64,000 nt of DNA, taken from Actibacterium ureilyticum. Its GTDB lineage: Bacteria > Pseudomonadota > Alphaproteobacteria > Rhodobacterales > Rhodobacteraceae. The notes beneath the pieces were generated by a model. It worked only from the letters and a program-made list of their open reading frames with translations, was not told the origin of the DNA and did not search any database. The DNA lies in assembly GCF_002285435.1 (NCBI RefSeq), contig NZ_NSBT01000024.1:310001-374000 (forward strand). The letters are read 5' to 3'. Positions 40,325 through 49,052 of this stretch are shown here, piece after piece (positions within the stretch are counted from its first letter, which is position 1; each line of letters starts with the position of its first letter). The position numbers and the translations under genes were made by a program.

Positions 40325-41398
40325 TCAATGCTGCTGGGCGACCTTGTGCTGCAATATCGCCGCCTCGCCCCGGTTCAGCATCCGCCGGGCATAGCCGCCA
40401 TAGGCATCGGGATCCTGCGCCAGGCTGGGAAAGAAGGCCAGCAGCCGGTCGCGCTGTTCGGCGCTCATCTGATCCAGATCCGCCGCGCCGGGATGGAAGC
40501 TTTCGGTTTCCACACCATTGGCCCAGACGATGTGGTGCTGGGCCAGCATCAGATGGATATAGGTCACCTCGTGCAGCCCGTGATCGACGACGATGGACCG
40601 GTTGTTCACCAGATCCTCGGCCGCGACCAGGACCTCGGGCGTCTGGAACAGCATCTCGGCCGCGCCGCCCCGGATCAGCACCCGGTGCTGCGGCGACACG
40701 ATCAGATCCTGTTGCGGGCGTTCGCTGTCCAGCGCGCCCGCGCGAATGCGCACGGGCCGCAGATGCGCCATCGCCCGCAGGCGCGCGCCGCTCATCCGGC
40801 GGCGGCCCGTCCACAGGATCGGCTGCGCCCCGGCATCGCGCGTCAGCAGCGCGTCGCCCTCGTGCAGCGTTTCGACCGGGCGGCGGCCTTGTGGCGTGTC
40901 GATCAGCGTGCCTTCGGTGAAACAGATCACCCCGCGCGGCATCTCGACCCGGTCGACCTCGGCCCGCGGATCGCCCAACAGGCGCACGACCCACAAATCG
41001 CGGCCCTTAGGCGGGACCTCATCCACGAACAGAAGCAGCGGCGCCCGCCCCTGCCCCGCCGGAATCCGAGTGACGGTAAAGCTGCGGATCCCGTCGGTGA
41101 CGACGAAACCGCGTTCGCCCTGTGGCTCGTCCTGGGGCGCGGGCGTGGCGGTGGCGCAGTCGCGCGGCACCTGTCTCATGATCCGCTGCACCGACCGGGC
41201 CGCGCGGCGGCGCAGTTCGCCCGTGCTGCCGCCCGGACCCAGACGCAGGACGCTGTTCGGCCCATCCAACCGCGTCATCTGCCCGAACCAGCGCCATCCC
41301 GATCCGACGGTCAGCACCTCGGCCGGGGCGCCTGAAACGCCGTCCGTCTCTGTCTGTGACCAAGGAATGACAAACGTGCCCGCAAAGCTCGCTTCCAT
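40325..41398 (-). CDS. Hint (Hedgehog/intein) domain protein
   Basis: 357-residue protein. A Hint_2-type domain spans about residues 155-325. It opens [20 protein letters not shown], where Cys is the presumed self-splicing/cleaving residue, and has [12 protein letters not shown] (block B His) and [18 protein letters not shown] near the end. The first 150 residues contain a beta-rich region of unknown type. No signal peptide is visible. Such proteins are frequent in Rhodobacterales, where many are exported by type I systems; no such exporter is in the window. The ATG at 41398 was chosen. Divergent from the large surface protein gene. Confidence 0.82.
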   Translation of the reverse strand: MEASFAGTFVIPWSQTETDGVSGAPAEVLTVGSGWRWFGQMTRLDGPNSVLRLGPGGSTGELRRRAARSVQRIMRQVPRDCATATPAPQDEPQGERGFVVTDGIRSFTVTRIPAGQGRAPLLLFVDEVPPKGRDLWVVRLLGDPRAEVDRVEMPRGVICFTEGTLIDTPQGRRPVETLHEGDALLTRDAGAQPILWTGRRRMSGARLRAMAHLRPVRIRAGALDSERPQQDLIVSPQHRVLIRGGAAEMLFQTPEVLVAAEDLVNNRSIVVDHGLHEVTYIHLMLAQHHIVWANGVETESFHPGAADLDQMSAEQRDRLLAFFPSLAQDPDAYGGYARRMLNRGEAAILQHKVAQQH

Positions 41399-41943
41399 GT
41401 CCCTCAACCTGCCATTTATCAGTTTTTATTGTTGTTTTCGGTTTAACATAATTTTCGCGACGCGTACCCCTTTCGAGGCAAAGGTTTAAAACTGTTGCAT
41501 TTTTTCCTGACCTCGAATCAAACCCGATCACGAATTGTGCAGCAGTCCGAAACAATGAACGCAAAAGACGCAGCTTAGTTAATTTTGCACAACCCAGGAT
41601 TGTGACAGCCGCGCGTTTACCCCTCAATTTCGCCGCAATTTTGACCCAAACCGCGCAAAGAGATTGACTATTGCCCCAATTTCGGCAGATTTCCGCCGTG
41701 TCGGTGGTGTTGCCGGCGCGTGTGAAACGCCCAAGTGCCGTATTTCCAGGCAGGGTGTGTGTGTGACGGGAAGGATACGGTAGTGAGTTTCGCGAGGCAA
41801 TTTCTATGCCTGCGGGCAGTGTATGCCCAACACGACTCTGGCGTGCGGCCAGGGCGTCCTGCATTTGATCTTGCTGCAAGCCGATACCTGAACCCTCACG
41901 TTTGTTACGGACTGAGTTCACTGGTGGGTGAGGAAGGGATCAA
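41399..41943. other. Long divergent intergenic region, no gene seen
   Basis: The 545 bp between the Hint gene and the large cysteine-rich gene are clearly less GC-rich than the flanks and contain no convincing coding sequence. A possible plus-strand promoter is TTGACT (41664-41669), 17 bp, then AGATTT (41687-41692); the -10 match is poor. A short inverted pair TTGTGCA/TGCACAA occurs near 41537 and 41583. The length suggests regulated expression of one or both genes. Confidence 0.5.
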
Positions 41944-44862
41944 ATGACCTACTATTCCAAAAATTACTATGGCGGCTCGTATGGCGGCTGCAACTGGCAG
42001 CAGAAATACGAATGGTCGGCCTTTACCGAAGCGGATCTGCTGAAGGATGGCGACGGCAATCTGGGCTGCGGCGACAGCTTCACGATGCCCGCGGGCGCCA
42101 CGGTGTGCATGTCGACCTATGACGACGACAGCAAGCTTTCGGGCGACGAATATTGCAACGAGAACGCCACCGACCACAGCGGCCAGCAGGCCTATGTCGA
42201 TGGCGCCAAGGTCGGCAGCCAGATGTATGCCGAAAGCTATCACGTGCTGAAAGGCTCGGACGGCAAGACCTATTACCTGATCGAGATCGAAGTCGAAGGC
42301 CACGACGCCCCGGGCGCTGGCGACGACTATTTCACCTTCTACGGCGCGGTCCCGCCCGAAGGGGTCGAACTGAGCGTTGTGCAGACCTGCAACGTGAGCG
42401 GCTGCTGGGTCGATTTCCGCTGCCTGGGTGCCGGTGAATGCGCCCCCGAGAACGAACCGCCGACCTTCACCAACATCCCCGCCGACGGCATCCTGTGCGT
42501 CGACGAGAACACCACATTCGTCATCGACCTGAACGCCGAAGATCCCGACGGCGACAGCCTGACCTATGAGATCGTGGGCGGCGCCGACGCGGGCAGCTTC
42601 GAGATCGACCCCACCACCGGCGAGCTGACCTTCAAGGGCGCACCGGATTACGAAACCCCCGGCTCGGCCGATGGCGACAACGCCTATGACGTGACCGTCA
42701 AGGTCAGCGACGGCAAGGGCGGCGAGGAAATCAAGGCGCTGAAGGTCAATGTCTGCGACGTGGACGAGGGCGGCACCGGCGGCGAATGCATCGTCATCGA
42801 AGCCGAAGACATGCAGCTGTGCGGCTATACCGTTCAGAACAACCCCGACGCCTCGGGCGGCCAGCTGGTCAAGGGCCAGATCGGCTGCTGGGCATCGGCC
42901 ACCACCACGTTCGAAGGCACCGGCGGCGAATATGACCTGAAACTGTCCGTACTGGACGAAAACGACGGTCAGGGCTGGATCTATATTTACGTCAACGGTC
43001 AGCCGGTCGCCGGCCCGGTCCGGCTGGATCTGGACAATGGCGGCGACGGCGGTTCGCCCGCGACCTTCCGCGAGATCGTGGTCGAGGATCTGCAGCTGAA
43101 TGCCGGTGACGTGATCACCATCTATGGCAAGGGCGAATGCGGTGAATTCGCGCGCCTGGACAAGATCGAGCTGTGCAAGGATGGCGACCCGATGACCGGC
43201 GCGATCGGCGACACGGTCTGGTTCGACGCCGACAAGGACGGCATCCAGGACGCGGACGAGGCCGGCGTGGCGGGCATCACCGTCAACCTGAAAGACGCCG
43301 ACGGCAACGTGATCGCCACCACCGAAACCGACGCCAACGGCAATTACCTGTTCGAAAACCTGGCCGCTGGCGATTATTCGGTCGCGGTCGTTCCGGCGGG
43401 TGGGCTGGTCTTTACCACCCAGGACGCGGGCGATGATGCCGCGGATTCCGATGTGGACGCGACCACCGGCATGACCGGCACCATCACGCTGGCCGAAGGC
43501 GAAACCAACCTGACCGTCGATGCGGGCCTGATCGATCCCGGCACCGCGTCGCTGGCAGGCCGCTATTTCTGCGACGAGAACGACAACGATGTCGATGACA
43601 ACGAGCCCGGCATCGCCAATGCGCGCGTGGTCCTGACCACCGCCAGCGGCGTGTTCGTCGCCGAAACCTTCACTGATGCGGATGGCAACTATATCTTCAC
43701 CGGGCTGGATGCGGGCGACTACAAGGTCACGTTCGACGAAAGCGCGGCGGGCGGCAAAGTCTTCATCGCGCAGGATGTCGGCAGCGACGATACCGTGGAC
43801 AGCGATGTCGATCCCGAAACCGGCATGACCGGCACGATCACGCTGGCCATTGGCGATGCGGTGACGGATGTGGACGCGGGTGTCGAAACGCCCAACACCG
43901 ATCCCGACGCGCAGGACGACGCAGGCCATATCTGCGCCAATGAAGAGCTGGTGATCGACGTTCTGGCCAATGACAGCGACGCCGATGGCGATACGCTGAC
44001 CGTGACCGCGGTCAACGGCATCGCAATCGCCGATGGCGAAACCATCGACATCGACGGCGTGTTCGTCACCCTGTCGGGCGGCGCGCTGAGCTTCGATGCC
44101 GAAGACGCGCTGGTCGGTCTGAACCTGGGCGAAGAGCAGACGATCACCTACAGCTATACCGTCGAGGACGGCAATGGCGGCAGCGACGTGGCCGATATCG
44201 CCGCGACCTTCTGCGGCACCGCCGAGACGGTGGACGAGATCTGCGCTTCGCTGCCCACCATGATCGACTATCAGATCGTGACCGGCATTCCCGATGTGTC
44301 CGATCCGTCGACCTGGACCGATATCGCCTATGATATCCAGTTCTCGGGCTCGGGCGATGCGCGTCTGGACGGTCTGGTGTTCACCGAAACCTATTGCATC
44401 AGCCAGATCGAACCGGTCGAAGCGGGTGCGGATTTCGGCACGGCGGCGGTTCTGACCGGCAACCTTTACTGCGCCGATGCAGACACGCTGCCCGAAGGCA
44501 TCTTCAACGCCGATCAGATCGGCGCGAACGGCCTGGCCGCGATCGAGAACCTGGACCTGATCAACTACATCCTGAACCAGGACTATACCGAAAACGGCTA
44601 TACCGGGTTCGAGGTGCAGTCCGCGATCTGGGCCCTGACCGATGATTTCGAGTTCGAGCCCTTCCTGGACTATTACGATCAGTTCGGCGACGCCGCGGAT
44701 GTCGAAGCGATCCTGGCAGATGCCTATGCCAATGGCGAGGGTTTCGAGGCCGGCGCCGGCGACGTCATCGGCCTGATCGTGGATCCCAACCCGGCGACCG
44801 ACGACAACTCGCAGCCGTTCATCGTGGGCGTCGAGTTCGACAGCCTGGATTGCCTGTGCTGA
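41944..44862 (+). CDS. Large cysteine-rich multidomain surface protein with SdrD_B-like repeats and a thioester-domain-like C-terminus
   Basis: 972-residue acidic protein without a Sec signal. Layout: residues 1-165, a cysteine-containing N-terminal domain (YYSKNYYGGSYGGCNW start); about 170-271, cadherin-like (LNAEDPDGDSLTYEI); about 281-417, CBM6/35-like (VIEAEDMQL); two SdrD_B-like repeats at about 420-530 and 535-647, each ending TGMTGTITLA; about 650-758, a VCBS/Big_9-like tandem domain (DVLANDSDADGDTLTV); and about 760-972, a domain with TETYCIS (Cys818) and EVQSAIWALTDD (Gln892). The Cys and QxAIW pair is what thioester adhesin domains use. It is probably secreted by a leaderless route and acts at the cell surface. 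Function in attachment is inferred. Confidence 0.75.
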   Translation: MTYYSKNYYGGSYGGCNWQQKYEWSAFTEADLLKDGDGNLGCGDSFTMPAGATVCMSTYDDDSKLSGDEYCNENATDHSGQQAYVDGAKVGSQMYAESYHVLKGSDGKTYYLIEIEVEGHDAPGAGDDYFTFYGAVPPEGVELSVVQTCNVSGCWVDFRCLGAGECAPENEPPTFTNIPADGILCVDENTTFVIDLNAEDPDGDSLTYEIVGGADAGSFEIDPTTGELTFKGAPDYETPGSADGDNAYDVTVKVSDGKGGEEIKALKVNVCDVDEGGTGGECIVIEAEDMQLCGYTVQNNPDASGGQLVKGQIGCWASATTTFEGTGGEYDLKLSVLDENDGQGWIYIYVNGQPVAGPVRLDLDNGGDGGSPATFREIVVEDLQLNAGDVITIYGKGECGEFARLDKIELCKDGDPMTGAIGDTVWFDADKDGIQDADEAGVAGITVNLKDADGNVIATTETDANGNYLFENLAAGDYSVAVVPAGGLVFTTQDAGDDAADSDVDATTGMTGTITLAEGETNLTVDAGLIDPGTASLAGRYFCDENDNDVDDNEPGIANARVVLTTASGVFVAETFTDADGNYIFTGLDAGDYKVTFDESAAGGKVFIAQDVGSDDTVDSDVDPETGMTGTITLAIGDAVTDVDAGVETPNTDPDAQDDAGHICANEELVIDVLANDSDADGDTLTVTAVNGIAIADGETIDIDGVFVTLSGGALSFDAEDALVGLNLGEEQTITYSYTVEDGNGGSDVADIAATFCGTAETVDEICASLPTMIDYQIVTGIPDVSDPSTWTDIAYDIQFSGSGDARLDGLVFTETYCISQIEPVEAGADFGTAAVLTGNLYCADADTLPEGIFNADQIGANGLAAIENLDLINYILNQDYTENGYTGFEVQSAIWALTDDFEFEPFLDYYDQFGDAADVEAILADAYANGEGFEAGAGDVIGLIVDPNPATDDNSQPFIVGVEFDSLDCLC

Positions 44863-44885
44863 CGGCACGGGTCGGTTAACACGGC

Positions 44886-44907
44886 GAAAGCCCCCAACGG
44901 GGCTTTC
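44886..44907 (+). terminator. Hairpin after the large surface protein gene
   Basis: GAAAGCCCC (44886-44894) pairs perfectly with GGGGCTTTC (44899-44907). No T run follows, so it may be a weak or Rho-assisted terminator, or an mRNA 3' end stabiliser. It lies 23 bp past the stop. Confidence 0.5.
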
Positions 44908-45016
44908 CCCCGGGGCCACGCCCCACCCCCTTTGTGGGCAAGACAGGGTCCGCGCCGCCCTTCACAATATGTCGCTTCGGTTGGCGGGGAATCGAAGCGT
45001 TGTTGGAGAGATTGAG

Positions 45017-45205
45017 ATGAAAGCCAAGATTGCATTTCTTGCATCGACCTTGACCATCGCCGCCGGTTCGGCCATGGCCGGTGGCCCGCTGCCGCAGGTT
45101 CCGACCCGCGTGCCGGAAATCAGTGCCCTGGAAGGCACCGCAGCCATCGCCGCCCTGGCCGCGATCGTCGCGCTGGTGTGGGAACGCCGCCGCCGCTCGG
45201 CCTGA
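45017..45205 (+). CDS. VPEID-CTERM-type exosortase substrate (62 aa)
   Basis: Tiny protein with a signal peptide (MKAKIAFLASTLTIAAGSAMA, residues 1-21, AMA cleavage site). About ten residues of mature sequence (GGPLPQVPTR) follow. Then comes a tripartite C-terminal sorting signal: the VPEIS motif, a hydrophobic helix (ALEGTAAIAALAAIVALVW) and a basic ERRRRSA tail. This matches the VPEID-CTERM class served by exosortase E, with Ser in place of the motif's Asp. The exosortase E gene lies 77 bp downstream. The ribosome-binding site is GGAGAG. After both cleavages almost nothing of the protein would remain. Confidence 0.8.
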   Translation: MKAKIAFLASTLTIAAGSAMAGGPLPQVPTRVPEISALEGTAAIAALAAIVALVWERRRRSA

Positions 45206-45228
45206 TGGTCGCGCCGCGTTGAACAGAT

Positions 45229-45258
45229 GACGGCCCCGCCCCGCAAAGGCGGGGCCGT
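45229..45258 (+). terminator. Hairpin between the sorting-signal gene and the exosortase gene
   Basis: CGGCCCCGCC (45231-45240) and GGCGGGGCCG (45248-45257) form a perfect 10-bp stem. The outer GTTGAAC and GTTCAAC can extend it. No long T run follows. It may end the small transcript or lower exosortase expression relative to it. Confidence 0.55.
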
Positions 45259-45282
45259 TCAACCTTTGGTCCGGGTAATGTC

Positions 45283-46905
45283 ATGAGTGATGTGCAGCTT
45301 TCCACCGACACCGCCACGCGCCCTTCGGGGCGGATGCTCTGGGCGCTGGTCGCCCTGGGTCTTGTGCTGGCCGAGCTGCTGATCCTCAGCCTGACCTATC
45401 AACAGAATTTCGTCTTTTCCTGCAAGCACGCCGCGCCCGAGCTGTTCTGCCGCTTTGCCGGGCGGATCGTGCCGCGCACCCTGGCGGTGCTGGCGGGGCT
45501 GGTGCTGTTCGCGCTGGCACGCCCGCATGTGATCCGGTCGCTGTTTCACACCGGACAGATCCGCGCGCTGACGGCCATCGCGATGAACCTGGTGGGGTTT
45601 GCGCTGATCATGCTGCCCTGGCCGGTGATTTCGGATGCCAGCACGCCGCAGATGGTCGCGCTGGCGATCCTGTGCTGGATCGGCGGCGGCATCCTGTGTG
45701 CGATGGGCACGCTTCAGCTTCTGTCGCCGACGCAGGGCTGGCTGATGCTGATCCGGGGGCATTGGAAAACCCTGGGCGCGCTGGTCGTCTTTGCGCTGGC
45801 CCTGCCCGAGCTGACGGACGCGATCCAGCCGATGTGGCGGTTCGATATCGTGGCAGACATCACCTTTGACGCGGTGGCGCGGATCCTGGAACTGCTGGGC
45901 TATGACCTTTATGCCAATGGCGCCGAAAAGGTGATCGGCGCGGGCGATTTCCTGGTGATGGTGGGGCCGAAATGTTCCGGGGTCGAGGGCTTCGCGCTGA
46001 TCTCGGCCTTTGTGACGATCTATCTGGTGCTGTTCCGCGACGACCTGCGCTTTCCGCGCGCGCTGCTGCTGTTTCCCATCGCAATCCTGACCAGCTGGCT
46101 GTTCAACATCCTGCGGATTGCCGCGCTGCTGATGATCGGGTTCGAGATCTCGCCCGAGCTGGCCATCGGCGCCTTTCATTCCCATGCGGGCTGGCTCAGC
46201 TTCACCGCACTGTCGGTGGGCCTGATCCTGGTGTCGCGCACCGTGCCGTTCTTCACCAACCAGGCCGCGCTGGCCAAGGTGCCCGGCATGCAGCTGCCGC
46301 CGTTCTTTCAGGACCGGTCGGTGGCCGAGCTGCTGCCCTTTGCCGTGTTCATGCTGACCGCGCTGCTGGCGTCGACCTTCAGCGAAACGCCGGGGCTGAT
46401 CTATCCGATGCGGGCCCTGATCATGGCCGGGGTGATCGCGCTGTTCTGGCGTGTCTATCGCGCGCTGCCCTGGCGGCTGGACCCGCTGGCGCTTGGCACC
46501 GGCGTGGCGATTGCCGCGCTGTGGATCGTGACCGCCCCCGCCGCGACCGGCACACCGGCCTTTGGCGCGCTGACCGGGCTGGCCTTTGCGGGCTGGGTCG
46601 TGGCGCGCATCGTCGGCACCAGCCTGTTCGTTCCCCTGATCGAAGAGATGATGTTCCGCGGCTATATGTTCAAACGCATCGCGCCGTCGGGCACCGGCTG
46701 GCGCATGGCGCTGGCGGTGGCGATCAGCGCGGGCCTGTTTGCCCTGCTGCACGACCGCTGGGTCGAGGCCGCGATTGCCGGCGTCATCTTCGGCCTGCTG
46801 GTCTGGCGGTCGCGCAACATCACCGATGCGATCGTGTCCCATGCCAGCGCGAATTTCCTGATCGCGGTCTATGCGCTGCTGACCGGCGCGTGGCACATCA
46901 TCTGA
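45283..46905 (+). CDS. xrtE: Exosortase E fused to a CPBP-family intramembrane protease
   Basis: 540-residue polytopic membrane protein. The exosortase half (about 1-330) has VGPKCSGVEGFALI with catalytic Cys231, NILRIAALL with Arg278, and AFHSHAGWLSF with His299/His301. The second half (about 345-540) is a CPBP (CAAX-like/Rce1) protease with EEMMFRGYMFKR (Glu454/Glu455), LFALLHDRW (His490) and VSHASANFLI (His520). This fusion is the hallmark of the VPEID-CTERM system of Rhodobacterales. It should cleave and sort the C-terminal signal of the 62-residue protein upstream. It starts at ATG 45283. Confidence 0.9.
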   Translation: MSDVQLSTDTATRPSGRMLWALVALGLVLAELLILSLTYQQNFVFSCKHAAPELFCRFAGRIVPRTLAVLAGLVLFALARPHVIRSLFHTGQIRALTAIAMNLVGFALIMLPWPVISDASTPQMVALAILCWIGGGILCAMGTLQLLSPTQGWLMLIRGHWKTLGALVVFALALPELTDAIQPMWRFDIVADITFDAVARILELLGYDLYANGAEKVIGAGDFLVMVGPKCSGVEGFALISAFVTIYLVLFRDDLRFPRALLLFPIAILTSWLFNILRIAALLMIGFEISPELAIGAFHSHAGWLSFTALSVGLILVSRTVPFFTNQAALAKVPGMQLPPFFQDRSVAELLPFAVFMLTALLASTFSETPGLIYPMRALIMAGVIALFWRVYRALPWRLDPLALGTGVAIAALWIVTAPAATGTPAFGALTGLAFAGWVVARIVGTSLFVPLIEEMMFRGYMFKRIAPSGTGWRMALAVAISAGLFALLHDRWVEAAIAGVIFGLLVWRSRNITDAIVSHASANFLIAVYALLTGAWHII

Positions 46906-46908
46906 CGC

Positions 46909-47817
46909 TCAGCTGCGGGTCGTGAACGGATCGACCGGCGTGTGCAGCCGCACATGCCGGATGAACGCCCGCCCGATGCGCGGCAGCGGCCGCTGATCCG
47001 ACACCGCGAAATAGGTGCGGTACTCCAGCGGCGACACGAAAGGCCGAAAGACCAGTTCCTGCGCGCGGTAATGCACCACGGGAAACGGGTTGATCACCGC
47101 CAGGCCCAGCCCCTCTTTCGCCATGTCGATTGCCGCGAACGAGGTCGAGACCTCGGCCACGATGCGCGGATGGGCACCCGCCGCATGCAGCACCTTGTCC
47201 AGCTGCCCGCGCCGCGCGTGGCGGTGGGTCAGGGCGATCATCGGCTCGCCATCCAGATCGCGGGGGTGGATCACATCCATCTGCGACAGCCGGTGCCCCA
47301 CCGGCATCGCACAGACCGCACTGGACGCGCGATAGGGCATCAGCCGCACGCCCGAACGCGACAGCTCCACCCCCATCACGCCCAGATCGAAGCGATCCTC
47401 CAGCAAGCCGCGCACCACTTCGTCCGATGTGTTGACCTCGAGGCTGACAAAGAAATTCGGGTTCGCCTGCAGAAAGCTGGACACCATCGACACCAGAAAC
47501 CGGTGCGCATAGGTGGGCGGCGTGATGACGCGCAGGCTTTCCTGCACCGGCTCGGCGGGGCCGTCGATCCGGTCCAACGCCTCGAACAGCGGGTCCAGGC
47601 GGCGGTTCAGGCGCACGGCTTCCTCGGTCGGGCGCAGGCGCCCGGCCTCGCGTTCGAACAGCGTCCGGTCGGTGCGTGATTCCAGGCTGGCGACCGCCCG
47701 GCTGATCGCCGATTGCGACAGGCCCAGCCGCCGTGCCGCGGCCATGGTCGTGCCGCTTTCCATCATCGCGCGGAAGGCCTGATACTCCGATAGGCTGTGT
47801 GACTGTTTCTGCGCCAT
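46909..47817 (-). CDS. LysR family transcriptional regulator
   Basis: 302-residue regulator. The winged helix-turn-helix (about 10-70) contains SGTTMAAARRLGLSQSAISRAV, followed by LFEREAGRLRPTEEA. The substrate-binding domain begins around residue 88 (LRVITPPTYAHRFL). The start is the ATG at 47817; a TTG lies 18 bp earlier. It is divergent from the dipeptidase/ABC operon with 134 bp between them, where a LysR-type palindrome lies, so it probably controls that operon. The inducer is unknown; a dipeptide or amino acid is likely. Its stop is 3 bp from the exosortase stop. Confidence 0.9.
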   Translation of the reverse strand: MAQKQSHSLSEYQAFRAMMESGTTMAAARRLGLSQSAISRAVASLESRTDRTLFEREAGRLRPTEEAVRLNRRLDPLFEALDRIDGPAEPVQESLRVITPPTYAHRFLVSMVSSFLQANPNFFVSLEVNTSDEVVRGLLEDRFDLGVMGVELSRSGVRLMPYRASSAVCAMPVGHRLSQMDVIHPRDLDGEPMIALTHRHARRGQLDKVLHAAGAHPRIVAEVSTSFAAIDMAKEGLGLAVINPFPVVHYRAQELVFRPFVSPLEYRTYFAVSDQRPLPRIGRAFIRHVRLHTPVDPFTTRS

Positions 47818-47852
47818 CTTTGAAAGGGTATTCAATTTTTGATCATATGGTT

Positions 47853-47867
47853 ATGAGTATTACTCAT
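47853..47867. promoter_or_regulatory. Perfect palindrome fitting a LysR-type T-N11-A operator
   Basis: ATGAGTA-T-TACTCAT is a perfect 15-bp palindrome containing T(47854)-N11-A(47866), the LysR-box pattern. It sits 35 bp before the lysR start and 84 bp before the dipeptidase start, where an LTTR would bind to control both directions. Confidence 0.65.
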
Positions 47868-47951
47868 CACATTCACCCTCGTCCATGACAGTTTTTTGCA
47901 TAACATGCCCCGGACCGGTGCAGTTCGGTTTCAGACTGGGTTGGGGACTCT

Positions 47952-49013
47952 GTGACAAAGCAACAAGAACCGGCCGTGTTCGACGGCCATAACGACGTCC
48001 TGTTGAGGCTTTATGGCGCGGGCGGACAAAGCGCCGTAGACAGTTTCGCGTCGGGGCGTGACGGGCATATCGACCTGAACCGCGCGCAGGCGGGCGGTTT
48101 CGGCGGCGGGTTCTTCGCGGTCTTTGTCCCCTCGCCCAGCGATCTGGACCTGAAATTCGACCAGATGACGCGCGACAGCTATGACCTGCCGCTGCCCGAA
48201 CCGGTGGAATGGGAAGACGCGTTGCCCGTCGCGCTGGCCCAGGCGGCGATCCTGTTCCGCCTGGAAGAGATCGGCGCGCTCAAGGTCTGTCGCACGGCCG
48301 CCGATATCCGCGATTGCCTGGCCACCGGCAAGATGGCCGCGATCCTGCATATCGAAGGGGCCGAGGCGATCGACCCCGACCTGCACACGCTGGATGTCCT
48401 GTACCAGGCCGGGCTGCGGTCCCTTGGCCCGGTCTGGAGCCGCCCGACGATCTTTGGCGAGGGCGTGCCGTTTCGCTATCCCAGCACCGGCGATATCGGC
48501 GGCGGGCTGACCGATCACGGGCTGCGGCTGATCCAGCGCTGCAACCGGCTGGGCATCATGATCGACCTGTCGCATCTGAACGCCGCCGGATTCTGGGACG
48601 TGGCCCGCCATTCGGACGCGCCGCTGGTCGCCACCCATTCCAACGCCCACGCCATCTGCCCGCATGCCCGCAACCTGACCGACGATCAGTTGGCGGCCAT
48701 CCGCGAAAGCGATGGTATGGTGGGGCTGAACTTTGCTGTCGCGTTCCTGCGCGAGGATGGCAAAATGCTGGATAACGTGCCGCTGGAACAGATGCTGCGG
48801 CATATCGATCATTTGATGAACCACCTGGGCGAGGACCGGGTGGGTCTGGGTTCCGATTTCGACGGGGCGGTCGTTCCCGCAGAAATCGGCTCGGCCGCGG
48901 GGCTGCCCGCCCTGCGGCAGGCCATGGCACGGCACGGATACGATCAGGAACTGATGACCAAGCTGTGCCACGGCAACTGGCTGCGCGTTCTGGAAAAAAC
49001 CTGGGGGCAATAG
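47952..49013 (+). CDS. Membrane dipeptidase (renal dipeptidase, M19 family)
   Basis: 353-residue zinc dipeptidase that splits dipeptides, including some with D-amino acids. VFDGHNDVLLRL carries the HxD zinc ligands, HIEGAEAIDPDLH the bridging Glu, and LVATHSNAHAICPHARNLTD the two later His. SDFDGA near the C-terminus is also conserved. No signal peptide is visible, so it is likely cytoplasmic. It starts at GTG 47952-47954. First gene of the operon with the dipeptide-type ABC transporter (39 bp to the binding protein), which suggests import and immediate cleavage. Confidence 0.9.
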   Translation: MTKQQEPAVFDGHNDVLLRLYGAGGQSAVDSFASGRDGHIDLNRAQAGGFGGGFFAVFVPSPSDLDLKFDQMTRDSYDLPLPEPVEWEDALPVALAQAAILFRLEEIGALKVCRTAADIRDCLATGKMAAILHIEGAEAIDPDLHTLDVLYQAGLRSLGPVWSRPTIFGEGVPFRYPSTGDIGGGLTDHGLRLIQRCNRLGIMIDLSHLNAAGFWDVARHSDAPLVATHSNAHAICPHARNLTDDQLAAIRESDGMVGLNFAVAFLREDGKMLDNVPLEQMLRHIDHLMNHLGEDRVGLGSDFDGAVVPAEIGSAAGLPALRQAMARHGYDQELMTKLCHGNWLRVLEKTWGQ

Positions 49014-49052
49014 CCCGCCACGCGCTGCCATAATCACAACAGGAGAGGATCT

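Noticed and set aside
41735-41947. Possible 70-aa plus-strand protein just before the large surface protein gene
   Set aside because: No recognisable similarity, and it overlaps the start of the large gene out of frame; probably leader sequence.
41905-44919. A 1004-codon open frame antisense to the large surface protein gene
   Set aside because: It is a by-product of high-GC codon bias. The plus-strand product has recognisable domains, while the antisense product is low-complexity and has no recognisable motif.
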